Shown here in pieces: positions 33,524 through 48,144 of a DNA stretch of 64,000 nt. The notes beneath the pieces are model-generated. The model made no database searches. It worked only from the letters and a program-made list of their open reading frames with translations, and had not been told where the DNA came from. Position numbers and translations under genes: made by a program. Positions within the stretch are counted from its first letter, which is position 1, and every line of letters starts with the position of its first letter. Origin of the DNA: Porphyra umbilicalis (taxonomy: Eukaryota > Rhodophyta > Bangiophyceae > Bangiales > Bangiaceae); the NCBI GenBank assembly GCA_002049455.2, contig KV919122.1, positions 1 through 64,000 on the forward strand, given 5' to 3'.

Positions 33524-34199
33524 GGCTGCTGGCAAGGGCAGGCACGAAGGATAATGAGGATCGGAGGCAACTGCACTGACGCAGGACGTGGGAGGGAGGA
33601 GGACGGAGGCTGGAGCGCGAGTTGGCCAGGAGGACCGGTCGCCATGGGTGTGTGGTAGATCGAGCTCGCATGGCCGCGCGCAGCACCATTTTATAGAGGC
33701 GCGGCGGGCCTCACCAGCGGTGGGTCCCGGGGTCACTATCCACAGTCGCCTGCCGCGCGAAGGGCGCTGTGCATGCACGAGGGCCACAGGCTCTGGAAAT
33801 CAGCAGCAACGCACGCTGCAGGCTCCAGGAAGAACGGGCCGGCCTGCCCAGCGACGCCGGCGCGGCTGCTGCTGACCGCTCCGTTCCCGACTGGTCGACG
33901 TGCCCAATTTCCCGCGGCCGCTCTTTGGCTGACCAGCCGCACTCAGAGGGGACAAGCTACCACCTCAGGTAGCGGAGCGCCCTGCGACACAGCAAAGGTA
34001 GCGCGTATGGCTCGCGAACACAAAAGAACAAGAGCCGGGAGTCTCGCCACGCTGCGTTGGAGGCCCGCCCGGGGTTGCCTGTTTTTCATCTCGTAGTTGA
34101 GTTCTCCTTATCCCACGGTGCGTTTTCAACAGCTGCGCAGGCAGTGGAGGAGAACCTCTCTATCCGCCCCCTAAAAACGGACCACCTCCTACGTAGAGA
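33524..34199. other. Intergenic, no supported feature
   Basis: Short open frames only. A GGAGAACCTCTCTATCC ... TAGAGAGG inverted pair occurs near 34150-34200, directly beside the enolase fragment. Confidence 0.45.
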
Positions 34200-34465
34200 G
34201 GCTCTCCACCCCGAGCAGCGCCGGCGCAATCTCATCCAGACTGTTGGCCATCGGCGTTTTTCACTCTCATGCCAAGGGGCACCCGCGCGTCCCCATCCCG
34301 CACCTTGAGCCCCCCGTCGCGCCCCGTTGAGTCGCCGCGTCGAGTCGCCCGACGGCACGGCCGCTCGGCCGTCGCCGTCGCCGGCGGCCACGGCAACGTC
34401 CACGGTCGGGTTGTCGCGGCGGTCAAGCACGGCGCGCGTGCGTCGGCGGCGGCTCCCTCGGCCAT
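34200..34465 (-). pseudogene. Enolase pseudogene, N-terminal part
   Basis: Minus-strand sequence starts with a retained ATG at 34465 and matches the first roughly 85 residues of enolase in broken frames. Recognisable pieces are AVLDRRDNPTVDV (compare [13 protein letters not shown]), AAVPSGDST, LKVRDGD and DEIAPALLG written in a third frame. Similarity stops near 34200, after the segment equivalent to ALLGMD. The following part of enolase is found 8 kb to the left on the same strand at 25109-26118. Confidence 0.85.
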
Positions 34466-35119
34466 GGATGCGGCTTGCGCGGATGGTGCCGCCGCGGAAT
34501 AACGGCGCGTGCGGGGATGAAAGCGCCACGCCCGCCCCACGACGGGTGACCGACACGTCACCCCATGATACAGTCGGCCACGCGGGGGTGGCCCCGTCGA
34601 CGTCCCGCGACGCGCATCATCATGATGCGCATCATGCGGAGGAGATCCCGCAGGACGCGCGCACCGCCCCTCCCGATCGTCCCTGCTGGCGCGTTTCGAC
34701 GCGCGACGCCCTGGCCAGGGCTGCTGGGGCGCCACGCGGCTGCCCTGGGGCGGCCCCGCGCGGGCGCGGCACCCCCTTGATCCAGCTCGGAAACAGCGTC
34801 CGTGATTTGCTAGCGTCCAACACGCGCGAGCGCCCCTGATCCGGTCGCGGCGCCCCACCCAGATCCCCCCTGCCCAGTGTCGCCCCCCCCCAAAATCCCC
34901 GCCTGCAAGGCGCTGACACGCGCGCGAGCAGAATACGTTGACAGGCACACACACCCATTTGCACACGCCAACGCGGACTGTCAACAGTCAAGTCCCGTAC
35001 CTGCCGCGCCTCCCACCGGTAGCAACGGGCGGGGGCGGCCGCTGCACACGGCGGCGCGGCGGGGGGGGGGGGGGCCGGCCGAGCGCGCGTCCCGCAGGAC
35101 CGGTTCTCATTCGAGCGAG
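34466..35119. other. Intergenic GC-rich stretch
   Basis: No supported gene. A near-palindrome GCGCATCATCATGATGCGC occurs near 34615, and a G-run of 13 near 35060. Confidence 0.45.
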
Positions 35120-35284
35120 GCCGTCAGCTTTCGGAAGAATTCCCCAACTGGCTGCATCGGCCCCCACCAGGCGCCCAAGCCCATCGAATCGGCGTTTCGA
35201 TGGGGCCGGATGGGACCCGATGAGGCCCATCGAACGCCCATCGAGCGCCCACCGAACAGGGGTTCCGATGGGCGTTCTCACGAG
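35120..35284 (+). repeat. Left arm of a 165-bp diverged inverted repeat
   Basis: Rich in CCCATCGA and CGATGGG motifs. It pairs with 37038-37192 in inverse orientation, including an exact 16-bp match AAGCCCATCGAATCGG and matching ends GCCGTCAGCTTTCGG / CCGGAAGCTGACGGC. Confidence 0.75.
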
Positions 35285-37037
35285 CCCCGCCCGGAGTTCC
35301 GGGCCGAACAGCCGACAGCCGAGGCTCATCATGCAAGGGTGCTGATGTAAAGCATGCCACGTGTGAAGATAAGGACTAGGACGAAGGCGAGTTACCATCA
35401 AACATGGTGTCTTTGGCTGCCAAATGCACTGGCCTGGGTTCGACGCCTTCAAGCGACTCGTCGTCTGATCGCCGTGTGACCGTCTTGCCTCTCGCCTGCG
35501 ATCCACATGGGCACCCTCACCACTTGCCCCGACCCCCTCGTCCCTCCCGCTCCCCTACCAGACCACCGATGCGAGCGGCTCGCTGCTTACCACCGTCTCC
35601 ACCGCCGCCACTGGCACGACGGTCAGCAACCAAACAGCGGGGGGGGGGGGGTGATGGGGGGGGGTCCGCGGCACCCTCGTTCTCTTCGTGCACGTGTGAG
35701 GGGGGGGGGGTGGGGCGGGGGGCAGTGGTGCCGCCGCCGCCGCCACCGTGGCGGTGGGGACGCCGCCGTGGCTGACGGAACCGACCCGACGCCGTCGACC
35801 GCGTCGGCCGCGCGTTCCGCCTTGCGTCCGTGCGCGTGGCGGCGTTTTTTTTTTGTTTTTTTTGCTTGTCGTCCCTTTGTCGTCTGACCCGGCGGCTGTA
35901 CGACTTTTTTCCCGTTCGGCGCGCCCCCACGCGCGCCGCTTGGCCGGGCGGAGGTGGTCGGTCGGGCGGCGGCGTGCCGCCGGCGCGGGGGGGATGCCGC
36001 GCCGTCTGCGACGCTGTCACGCGGGGGGGCGCCGCGGTCGGGTCGCCGCGGCAGGGGGTGCCGCCCGTGGGGGCTCCCCGCTGCTGCCACTGCCGCCGCC
36101 GCCGCCGCCACCGTTGGCGGTGGGTCCGTCGCGCGCCCGCCGGGGCTCAAGCCATGTTGCTTGCGGCCACCCCCACGCGCCAGTGGGATGGTACGTTGGA
36201 GCTGCGTGGGCGTTGGTCGGGGCTGGGGGGAAGGAAGGTGGCGACGGTCCTGTGTGGCGAGCGGCGACCCAGCTGCCTGCGGCACAGTGGTGGACGAGGA
36301 CGTTTTCGACCGCACGAGCTGCGGTGCACGTCGTGCCGCCCCGCCACCACCATGGCCGCGGCCATCTCCACCGGCTGCCGCACAGCTGGCGCTGCATCCA
36401 CAGGGAGGCCTCTCTCATTTGTCCAACCGTCCGGCTGCCCGCGCGCCGCAGCCGCTCGCTGCGGCGACCTTTGCTGCGCCGATGTCAGTGGCGCCGGGGA
36501 GGTCGCCGCGGACCGTGCCGGCGCCGGCTGCGCACTTTGGAGGGCGTCGCCCCCTGTGGCAGTGGGGTGTCATGGTCGACTGATTTTGGCGGCCGGTCCT
36601 CGGTGGGGGGGGGGCAAGGCAGAACGGGCGGGTCGTTTTCCTAGAGTTCTGTAGGGCTTGCGGTGGACCCGTCCCCACCGCCGGCGCACGGGAAGCGGCC
36701 GGCCGGCCGCCGCGACGAGCCCTGCACCCACTTCTCTCAGTACGCGTATTGCCCTGGTTCGCATATGCATCGCCATGAGCACTTTTTTCTCGTGCCAGAC
36801 ACCACGCGTACGTCATCAGAATCGTCCTAGCTGAGCAAGAAATGCATGGCGAAGAAAAAGAGAAACACGCCCAGGCGCGCGTGTTTCTTGGACAGGTGTC
36901 ACCACCGGTCACGATCAATACCCCTCGGTACACCCACTTGCAACTTGCCTGCATCATTCCCTTCCAAAAGGCTCCTGAGGCATGATGTGCATATTGGGAT
37001 TCTGGTTGGTCGCACAAGAGCTGTCAGCAGCCTCGGT
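35285..37037. other. Region between inverted-repeat arms; possible unidentified CDS
   Basis: Open frames overlap on both strands. The best plus-strand candidate runs from about 36280 to 36583 and contains DEDVFDRTSCGARRA and FAAPMSVAPGRSPRTVPAPA before a TGA; it has no recognised domain. A 10-base T-run is near 35855. Nothing can be named with confidence. Confidence 0.3.
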
Positions 37038-37192
37038 CTCGTGACTTTCGCCGATGGGTGCCCGATGAGGCCGATTCCCCCCGGGCATTGTCCCCATCGG
37101 GGCCCCATCAGTTCCAACCGGACACCCGATTCGATGGGCTTCGATGCCCACCGAACACCCCCCCGATGGGGATTCTACCGGAAGCTGACGGC
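37038..37192 (-). repeat. Right arm of the 165-bp diverged inverted repeat
   Basis: Inverse of 35120-35284, with the exact 16-bp core CCGATTCGATGGGCTT near 37130. The two arms enclose about 1.75 kb. Confidence 0.75.
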
Positions 37193-37519
37193 GGTGGGCC
37201 CCTGCCAGGCGGCGCCCGCATCCTCTGGGCGCCCCGCCTCGAGCCCACCCGCCCGCGGCGGCCAGCCTCGCGTGCCGCCGCGAGCCCGGCGGCGGGGCTC
37301 CGCCGCGCCTCGTCCAACCCCCAAAGCACAGTGCCGGCGGCCCGCCGGCGGGCGCCACCGGCGTCGACCGACAGGCCACGGACGCCCCCCCCCTCAGCCC
37401 ATCCTCTCGGTGGCCGACGACCCCCCCGCGCCGCGGTGTGCAGACAGCAGGCGCGTGACCCGCCGGCGCGGCGGCCGGCGGCGCCCGCCCCAAACGCAGC
37501 AGCGGCGGGCGGCCGACGC

Positions 37520-37556
<37 letters not shown>

Positions 37557-38014
37557 GCCACGCGGCGCGGCCGCCACACGGCGGCCGCAGAAACGGGTCG
37601 ACGCGGCGGGCGGGCCCCCCCCCCCCCCACCCACACCCCCCACCGGCACCGCCACGACCGGCACCGCCGCCGCCGGCACCGCCACTGCCGCCGCTGCCGC
37701 CGGCACCTCGACCCCCCCCCCCCCCCCCCCGCCGCGGCGCCACCGCACCGACGCAGCGACGCCACCCACCCCCCCCCCCCCGAGGCGCCGTTCCGCCCCC
37801 CCCCCCCCCCCCCCCGGCAAGGCAGCCACGTCACGCGTGGCGGCGCCCCCCCCCCCTCCCCCGGGGCGGTCGGCGGTGGCACGCGCGCGCGCGCCCCCAC
37901 CTCCGCCCCTCCCAAACCGGCCACTCGTGCGGGTGCGGCGGCGCGCCTGCGGCGCCCGCCGTCACGGCGGCCGCCCCCGACGCGACCCGCGGCCGACGGC
38001 GGCGACGCGCGGCA

Positions 38015-38046
<32 letters not shown>

Positions 38047-38443
38047 AGCGCCCGACCCGCCCCGCCCGCCGCGCGAGCCGCCGCGCGAGCGCCCGCCCGC
38101 ACCAGCGGCGGCGGCGAGCTCGGGTTGGGGGGGGGGGGGGGAGCCACCGCCGGCCGCGCCACTGCCCGCCGGCCCGCCGGCCGCCCGAGGGACCGACGGA
38201 CCGACGGCGCCGCCGCCGCGTCGCCGCTACTCGCCGCGGCTGCCGCCGCCGACCCGTCGCCGCCGCCGACCCATCGCCGCCGCGCGTCCGTTGCGACCGC
38301 GGGCGACCGCGTGGCGTCCGCCGCCGGCGCCGCGCCATTGCGCGCGTCTCTGCCGGCGCCGCCTCTGCACCCCCCCCCCCCCCCCCCCCCCCCCCCTCTG
38401 AACCCCCCTCTTCCCCACCGCGCCCCCCCCCACCCCGCCCACA
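37193..38443. other. Extremely GC-rich stretch with C-runs
   Basis: Almost only G and C, with C-runs up to about 20 at 37715, 37800 and 38370. Long open frames exist on both strands but are explained by composition. Probably the 5' flank of the coding region starting at 38444. Confidence 0.4.
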
Positions 38444-40077
38444 ATGGGCAACGGCGCGCTGCACTTGCTCCCCCCCCGCTCGTACGTGGAGGAGGCGTCG
38501 CCCGGCCTCTCCCGCACGACCGCGCGCAATACGCGGACCAACGGGCAGACGCGGCACGCCGACGCAGACGCCTTTGTGCAACTCCACCGCATTGACGGGA
38601 TCTTGGAGGAGGCGCGCGCGGCGGCCGCCGCGGCGGCGGCGGCCGCCGCTGCCGCCGCCGCCGCGCCCGCCGCCGCCGCGCCAACGGCGTCGGATGCCGG
38701 CAGCGCCGCCGCGGCGGCGACGGCGGCGGCGGCGGCGGCGGCGCCGCCCGACGGGGTACGGGCACAGGGAGCGACCGCGCCGCAAGGAGGAGGGGCGGGG
38801 GGCGGGGAACCGCCGGGGCGCAACCCCACCCCCACGGGGGGCGACGCGGCCGGCGACCCCCCCCCCCCGGCGTCGTCGAAGTGGGTCGTCCCCCCCCCCC
38901 CCGGCATCTGCGAGGGGGACCCCCCCCCCCCCCCCCCCCGCGCCCTTTGCGCCCGTCTCCAACGCGGAGCTCGTCGCCCTCCTCCGCTTGCGCGACGAGC
39001 TCGCGGCGGGCGCGACGCCGCCGATCAAGCTGCTCCGCTTCTTGGCGCCCGAGACGCTGCACCGCATCTTTACGGGCGCCGTCGACCCGGCGGCGCTCGC
39101 CGCCGAGTGTGCGCGCCTCACCGCCCGCGGGGGGGAGGGGGGGGGGGAGCGCCGCCGCCGCCGCCGCCGCCGCCGTCACCGTCGCCCGTCGGGGGGGAGG
39201 GGGCAGCCGAGGGGGGGGTGTCGACGCTGCCAACGGCGACGCTACGCCGGCGCCCGCGGCAGAATGGAACACTGACGGCAGGGGCGGCGGCGCGGGTGAC
39301 ACGGCGGCGGGGGCGGCGGCGCCCCCCCCGGCGCCCCCAAACGTGGACGTGGCGGTGGCGTCGCCGCACCCCCCCCGCGCCGAGGCGGGGGCCCCCTCCC
39401 CCACGGGCGGTGGGGCTGGCGGCGAAGGGAGCGCCGGCGGCGGGGGCGCCACCCCCTCCATACGACGCCCGTGGCCGCCGTCGCGCCTCCCCCGCTCGCC
39501 GTCTGCGAGCCGCACGGCGGTGGCGCTGACGCCCCCCCCCCCCCCCCCCCCGCCCCCGGCAGCGGCCGCACGTTGGCTTTGCCGAGCTGGTGCTCGTGCG
39601 CGAAATTTCGGGCCTCGGCAGCTGGTCGTCGGCGCTCGGCAGCGTCGGCGGCCGCCGCGGCGGCGGCGGCGTACCGCCGGGCCCCGACGCGGGCGGCCCC
39701 GCCGCGGGCGTGGGGGGGGCGGCGTCGGTGGCGCCCGCGGCGGCGGGGGGGGAGGGGGGGGCGGGGGGGGGAGGCGCCGCCCGCTCCGCCGCCCTCCGGC
39801 GGCTGCTCGGCTCGGGGTGGTGGCGGGGGGGGGTCGTCGCCGCGTGTACGGGGCGCGCGTCGGGGGAGGGGGGGGTGGGGGCGGGGGGGGGGGGGGGGGG
39901 GGCGCCGAGGCCGCCGCCGCGGGCGCCCGGTCGACGGCGTGTTTGGGGGGGGGGGGGGGGGGGGGACCCGCGGCGTGAGGGCGGGAGCCCCCGCCGCCGC
40001 GCGCGGCGGGGGGGGGGGGGGGTGGCGCGCCGCTGGCGACGGGGGGGGGGGGGGATGGGGGTGACGCGGACGCGGTG

Positions 40078-40121
<44 letters not shown>

Positions 40122-40771
40122 CGATGGGTCGGCGGGCGCGCTGGTCGTGCCCGGCCGCCACCCGGCGGCGACCGAGGGTGGCGCCGCGGCCACCGCCCGT
40201 GGCGGGGCGTCCCCCCCGTCACCGCCCCCGCCGCCCGCCGCCGCGCCGCCGCCGCCCGCCGCGGCGGCGGTGGTGGTGGCTGCCGCCGCGGCGGCGGCGG
40301 CGGCCGCCCCACCCCCACCGCCCGCGGCGGGCGGCCGCGACGGCGGGCGGCGGCCGCCGCCGCCGCCGCCGCCGGGCGGGCGGGCGGTCGGCGGCCGCGG
40401 CGAGGCGCCGCGGCGGGCGCGGCGGGCGCCCCCGCCGCCGACGCTGGCGGCAGTGGCGGCGGCGCGGTGTCTGTGCCCGCCGCGCTGCTCGCGGCGCTCG
40501 TCGGCCCGCCGCCGCCGCCGCCGCCGTCGCCGCCGCCGCCGCCGCCGCCGCTGCCGCCGGCGGTCACGTCGGCTACGCCGGCCGCGCCGGCCGCCCCGGC
40601 GGGCGCGACGGGCGCGGTGGCGGTGGCGGCGGGGGCGGGCGCGATGGGCGGGGGGGGGGGGGGGGCGCCGCCCCGCCGACGCTCGGCGCCGCCGTCGAGC
40701 CGCCGTCGCGGCGTGGGGGGAAAGGGGGGGGGGGTCCGACGGCGCCGGCCGCTGCGCCAGTCGCGCGGTGA
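38444..40771 (+). CDS. Unidentified Ala/Gly/Pro-rich protein, frame broken at C/G runs
   Basis: Not recognised. ATG at 38444 begins a natural-looking stretch (MGNGALHLLPPRSYVEEASP, then TRHADADAFVQLHRIDGILE), followed by a poly-Ala tract. At the C-run near 38920-38940 the frame changes and continues ELVALLRLRDELAAG, IKLLRFLAPETLHRIFTGAV and DPAALAAECARL. Further coding-like pieces (VDVAVASPHPPRAEAGAPS; FAELVLVREISGLGSWSSAL; DGSAGALVVPGRHPAATEGG; VSVPAALLAALVG) lie in changing frames up to about 40770. The breaks fall in homopolymers of 10 or more, so one long gene with run-length errors or polymorphism is more likely than many genes. The helical LVALLRLRDEL block is the best handle for a homology search. 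Confidence 0.4.
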
Positions 40772-41048
40772 CGCGTGGGGGGGGAGGCGGGGGGGAGAGG
40801 GGGGGGGGGGGGGGGGGGGCGCGGGGGGGCGGTCGGCCCCGTGGTTTCCAAAACCCCTCTTTTCACGTTTTCAACCGGTGGCCGTCGGGCAGCCGCGCGG
40901 CGCGCCGCGGCGCGCCCCGCCCGCGCGGCCGACGCGCGGTGGCGGCGGGGGCGGGCGCCCCCGCCGCGGCGCGCGGCGCGCACCGCAAACAAACACAGCG
41001 CCGACGCGCGTTGCAGGCGTAGACGGGTGCGCGCTGAAAAAAACTCCC

Positions 41049-43519
41049 CTAGCCGCCGCCAGGGGGACCCCCCCCCCCCCCCGCCGGCACCGGCGGCGCC
41101 GCCGGTGGGGGCGTCCCCCCCCCCCCCCCCCCCGCCGGTCGGAGGCGCACCCCCACCGCCGCCCGCCGCGCGGCCGCCACCGCCGCCCGCGCGGCGGGCA
41201 CCCCCCCCGCCCCCCCCCCACACCGCCCCACCGCCGCCGACGCGGTGCCCGCACCGGGGAGGGCGGCGAGCGCCGCCGCCGCCGCCGCCGCCCGCGACGC
41301 GGCCGCGTCGACTTGGGCGGCGGCGAGCGCGGCGGTCGCCGCCGCGAGGCGCGCCGCGAGGGCGGGCGGCGGGAGGCTGCCGGGCGCCGCCGCAACGGCA
41401 GCGGCTGCCGGGGGGGAGGGGGGGGGGGCGACGCCGCCGCCGCCGCCGCCGCTGCCGCCGCCGCCGCCGCGGCCGCGGCCGCCGCGCGGGGCCGCCGGCG
41501 CGGCGGCGCGTCGGATGCGCCCTCCCCCCCCCCCCCCCCCCCACGGCGGCGGCGGTTGCGGCGGCGGCGGCGGCGGCGGCCGCCGCCGCCGCCTTGGCCG
41601 CCGCCGCCTCGGCGGTGAGCCGCCGCACCGCCCCGCGGAGGCGCCGCCGCTCCGTGGCCGCCGCGTCGGCCGCTTCGGCGGCCGCCCCCGCCGCCGCGTC
41701 GGCGACTTCGGCGCGCGCCGACGCGGCCGCCGCCGCCGCCCGGTCGGCGGCGGCGGCGGCGGTCGCGGCGGCGGCGGTGGCGGCGGCGGCCCGCGCCGCC
41801 GCAGACGTGCGGGCGGCGGCGGCGGACGTGGCGGTGCGGGCGGCGGCGGCGGTCGCGGCGACGGCGGCGGCGACCGTGGCGGCCGCCGCCGTAATTCGAG
41901 AGGCGGGGGGGGGGGGGGGGCGCCGCCGCTGCCGCCGTTGCAGCCGCCGTCGCCGACGGCGGCGGCGTCAGGAGCAGCGCGTCGGCGGGCATCCCCCCCC
42001 ACCCCGGGCGCCCGCGCCCCCTTCACCGCCGCCGTCCTCGTCCCCCCCGGCGTGAGCGCGGCGACGGCGGCAACCGCGTCGCGCACGCCGTCGGCTTGCA
42101 CGCGCATCAGGGCGGAGCGCCGGTCGAGCCGCGCGCTCGCCGCCACTGACGACGCGGCGGCGGCAGTGACCGCCGCCAGGTGCCGCAGCGCGGGGAGGAG
42201 CGCCGCCGTCGCCGCCCCGTCGGCAGCGCACGCGTCGACGTCGTCGTTGGCACCGTCCGAGTCGCCACTGCCAGCATTGGTCGTGCCGGCCGCGCCGCCG
42301 GCCGGACCGTCCCCGTCGCCGTGCGCGTCACCGCGACCGCCCGCGTCGCCGTCGGCGGCGGCGCCCGCGTCGGCAGCGGCGGCGGCGCCGCGCGGAGCGT
42401 CGGGCGCCCCCACAGCGCCACCGTCGCCCGGCGACGCGCCGTCCCCGCTGGCGGCCGCGTCGGCACCACCCCCCCCCCCCCCGCCGCCGCCGCCGTCGCT
42501 GCCTCGGTCGCCACCGCCGCCGCCGCCGTGGCAGCGGCGGCCACGGCCTCGGCGGCGCCCCCCCCCCCCCCCCCAACGCCCGCCAGCGCGCGGCGGAGCG
42601 ACGCGAGCCCGTCCTCTGCCGCCGACGCGCCGGCGCCCGGCGCGATCGCGTCGATTGCCGCCACGCCCGCGTCGGCCGACGCCACGGCGGCGGCGGCGGT
42701 GGCGACCGCCGCCACGAAATCGCCCATGGGCGGGGGCGCCCCCCCCACCGAGGGGGCTGGGTCCACCCCGTCGCGGACCACCCCCGCCGCAAGGGGGACC
42801 GCGGCGGCGGCCGCCGACGCCGCCGCCAGCGCGCCCCCCGTCTCGGCCGCAACGGCCGAGACGAGGCCGAGCCCCCGCGTCGCCGCCGCGAGCACCGCCC
42901 GCACGCCCGTGGCCGCCCGCCGCCCCGCGCGGCTGCCGCTCACGCCACCCGGCGTCGGGCGCCCCCCTCCCCCCCGGGAGTGCGGACTCCACGTCGGCGG
43001 CGTCGGGGCGCCGCTCGGGGGCCCGACGCCCGCCGGCGAGGCGGGCGTGCGGGGGCTCGTCGCCGCGCTCGCGCCCCCATCCGTGGAGCGGCCGACGCTC
43101 GGGGGGGCGTAGGCAAACGCGCCGCCGCCGCCGCTCTCCTCTGACGTCCACTCGCCGGCGCCGACGCCGTCCCAGCCGGCGCTGCTGGCGCCATCGTCGG
43201 CGTGCCGGTGGTCGCGGCCGCCGATGCCGCCGACGCCGCTGACGCCATCGTCGTCGCCGTCGCCGCCGCCGCCGCCGTCGCCGTCGCCGCCGCCGCGGTA
43301 CCCCTCGTCCTCGTCGTTGTCCGACGCCACAAAGCCGGGGTCGGCCTGCGCCAGCAGCTGCCGCAGGCGGTCGAGCTTCTCTTTGAGCGCGCCGACCGCT
43401 TGGTAGTGGATTTCGGCGGCGGTGATGGCCGTGTCGCGCTCCTCTTCGGCCGCGTCGGCGCGCTCTTCGGCGGCGGCAATGGCCGCGCGGGCCTCGGCAG
43501 CGCTGTAGGGGCCCGCCAT
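41049..43519 (-). CDS. Unidentified Ala-rich coiled-coil protein, frame broken at runs
   Basis: Not recognised. ATG at 43519 is preceded by a normal leader. The N-terminus is a charged coiled coil (AEARAAIAAAEERADAAEEE, then GALKEKLDRLRQLLAQADPG) followed by an acidic, glycine-rich linker. It continues in one frame to the C-run near 42470, then in another (DDVDACAADGAATAALLPAL and SARLDRRSALMRVQADGVRD), and then long Ala-rich helices with TERRRLRGAVRRLTAEAA near 41640. Frames change at C-runs near 42470, 42000 and 41530, and the last open frame ends at 41049. It converges on the coding region at 38444-40771. The N-terminal 200 residues are the most reliable part. Confidence 0.5.
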
Positions 43520-44380
43520 GGGGGGCTGAAGGGAGGGGGTGGGGGGAAAGGGTATACCGGGGTGGACAGAGGAGGGGAGTGAGTGCAGTGGGGGGCCGCA
43601 GGTTGGGGGGGCGCGTGGCAAGACACAGGCGAATGGCGGCAGCGTCCGGTGATTGAGACCAAACGTACGCGGGGAAACAAAGGAATACGAAAGCAAGAGT
43701 CAACAAAACCAAGAGGACGCCGAGGGGGGGGCACACCCCGCCGACCGCTCGCGTCTCAGCGAGAGGCGGCGTCGCCACGGCGGCGCCGCGCGGGACGCAG
43801 GAACGCGCGGGCGCGAACCCGGGCGCGAGCCCGGGCGCGCGCCCGGGCACGAGGATCCGCGTGTCGGGCGTGAAAAGGTCGGTTGTCGGATCACGGTTTT
43901 CGAGGCTCGGCCGAAAAACCGCGCTTCCAATCGCTGCGGCGCGTCGTGCCGGCACGACACGACAGGCCTGCGAAAATGCATGGATGCCGGGCCTGGCTTC
44001 CACTCACTTCTTGGATGCATCCTGGTGTCGTCATCAATGACCAGAGGACGGTGGCATGCAGCTGGGGGGCACGCAGAAAGCCGCATCCATGGGGAACGCA
44101 CAAGAGATCGTGAACACCCACAGAAACCAGGACCGGCGCCACCAAGGACCCAAGAAGTGTTACCGCGTTGTGCTTGCGTGTTTATACATCGTCAAAATAA
44201 GTCGCCTCGAGAGTAGGAGGAGTAGAGCGGCGAACAGCACACAAGAAACACGCCACAGCAAGAACTCAACCCCGCTGGCACCATACCGGCTGCATGCTTC
44301 GACTGTCAAGTGCTACCCCCCGCGGCAAGCGCCTCGTGTCGGCCATCTAGGGCCCCACGACTGTACACGTGTCGCACTGC
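43520..44380. other. Intergenic between the coiled-coil gene and aminotransferase 1
   Basis: No gene seen. Contains a short GC-rich run of three 12-bp repeats (CCCGGGCGCGAG type) at 43806-43850. Confidence 0.5.
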
Positions 44381-46765
<2,385 letters not shown>

Positions 46766-48144
46766 ATGGTGCTTGAGTCGACCATCGTGTGTGTGGACAA
46801 CTCGGAATGGATGCGCAATGGTGACTTCCCTCCGTCGCGCCTGGTATGTTGGCCTGCTCCGTTGCACCTCGCGGTTCGCCTTGTCCGTGACCTGGCTGTT
46901 TTTTCGCTGTTGAGGCGAGAGCGTTCCGGGCTCTACGCAGCTTTTTCAGTTCCTGACGTGAGCGCCATGTGTTTGCTCCTGGTTGGATCATTGTTGTTTT
47001 GTTGTCTGGTTTTTTTTCTTGGGCCGCGCATCCGATACAGGATGCGCAGCAGGATGCGGCTAACCTCCTTGCGACGATCAAGCTGCAAGCGAACCCGGAA
47101 AACACTGTTGGCGTGCTGACGACCGCGGGTACTTCTTCTCGCGTGCTGATTACTTCCACTCAGGACTCTGGTAAGATCCTGACCTGCCTGCGCAGCGTCT
47201 CCCCCGGAGGCACTGCCGATGTGGTCGCTGCGATGCAAAAAGCGCAGTTGGCGCTGAAGCACCGGCAGAACCAGGCCCAGCGGCAGCGCATTGTGCTTTT
47301 CGTGGGGTCCCCCATTGGGGCCGAGGAGGCTGTGCTGGTGTCCCTAGGGAAGAAGCTGAAGAAGAACGCTGTGGCGGTCGACGTAATCAACTTTGGGGAG
47401 TCGGTCGACAACGAGGCCAAACTCAACGCCTTTATTGCTGCTGTTAATGCCGACGAGAACTCGCATCTGCTGTCGGTTGCGTCGGGGACGGCGATCCTCG
47501 CCGACGCCATCATGCCCTCGCCGATCGTGTCGGACAGCGGTGGCGGCGGTGGCAGTGGTGGTGGCGGCGGGGGTGGCGCTGCCAATGAGGCGTTTCCATT
47601 CGGTGTGGACCCTGCGGTGGACCCCGAGCTGGCCATGGTCCTTCGCATGTCCATGGAGGAGGAGGAGGCCCGTCGGGCGGCGGCGGCCGCTGCGGAAGGC
47701 GGCGGTTCGGGCGACGCTGCGGGTGGGGCTGCCGACGCCAGTGGCTCCGGTGCTGGGGCGGCGGCTTCGGCTCTGGATGGCGCCGCGAGTGGTGGCACCG
47801 TAGCTGGTGCGGATGAGGCCGGTGGCGCTGGTGACGACGCAGAGTTGTACGACTCTCCCGACGCGGGCGACGGGATGGACGTGGATGCGCGGGCTGCTGG
47901 CGATGAGGGCGACGATGAGGAAGGCGATGACACGGAGGAAGCTGAAGCCGACATGCTAGTGCAGGCGCTGGCAGCGTCGAATGCGGAGGCGCAGCAGGGT
48001 GGGGAGGACGAGGACATGGACGAGGACCTGCGACGAGCGATTGAATTGTCCAAGGAGGACTATGACGGCGGTGCGGGCTCTGGTGGTGGCGACGGTGATG
48101 GCGCTGCGGGGGGGAAGCCAGATGGGAGTGCGGGCAGCGCATAG
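46766..48144 (+). CDS. RPN10: 26S proteasome ubiquitin receptor RPN10 (PSMD4/S5a)
   Basis: Regulatory-particle subunit that binds polyubiquitin on substrates. Exons are 46766-46843 and 47041-48144, with a 197-bp intron (GTATGT...CAG); the product has 393 residues. The start [20 protein letters not shown] is the family signature and opens the VWA domain (about residues 1-190, with [20 protein letters not shown] inside). A Gly-rich linker follows. Three UIM-like helices are visible: about 214-236 ([19 protein letters not shown]), about 329-345 ([15 protein letters not shown], the weakest) and about 353-368 ([16 protein letters not shown]). The intron falls after SRL, before [10 protein letters not shown]. 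Its 3' end converges on the UQCC6-like gene. Confidence 0.95.

Noticed and set aside
35430-35450. GGTTCGACGCC resembling a tRNA B box
   Set aside because: No A box at proper distance and no cloverleaf can be drawn.
36846-39275. 809-codon plus-strand open frame and other very long Arg/Pro-rich frames across 36-43 kb
   Set aside because: They arise because GC-rich DNA has few stop codons; overlapping frames on both strands are equally open, and composition is mostly Arg or Pro runs with no ordered segment.
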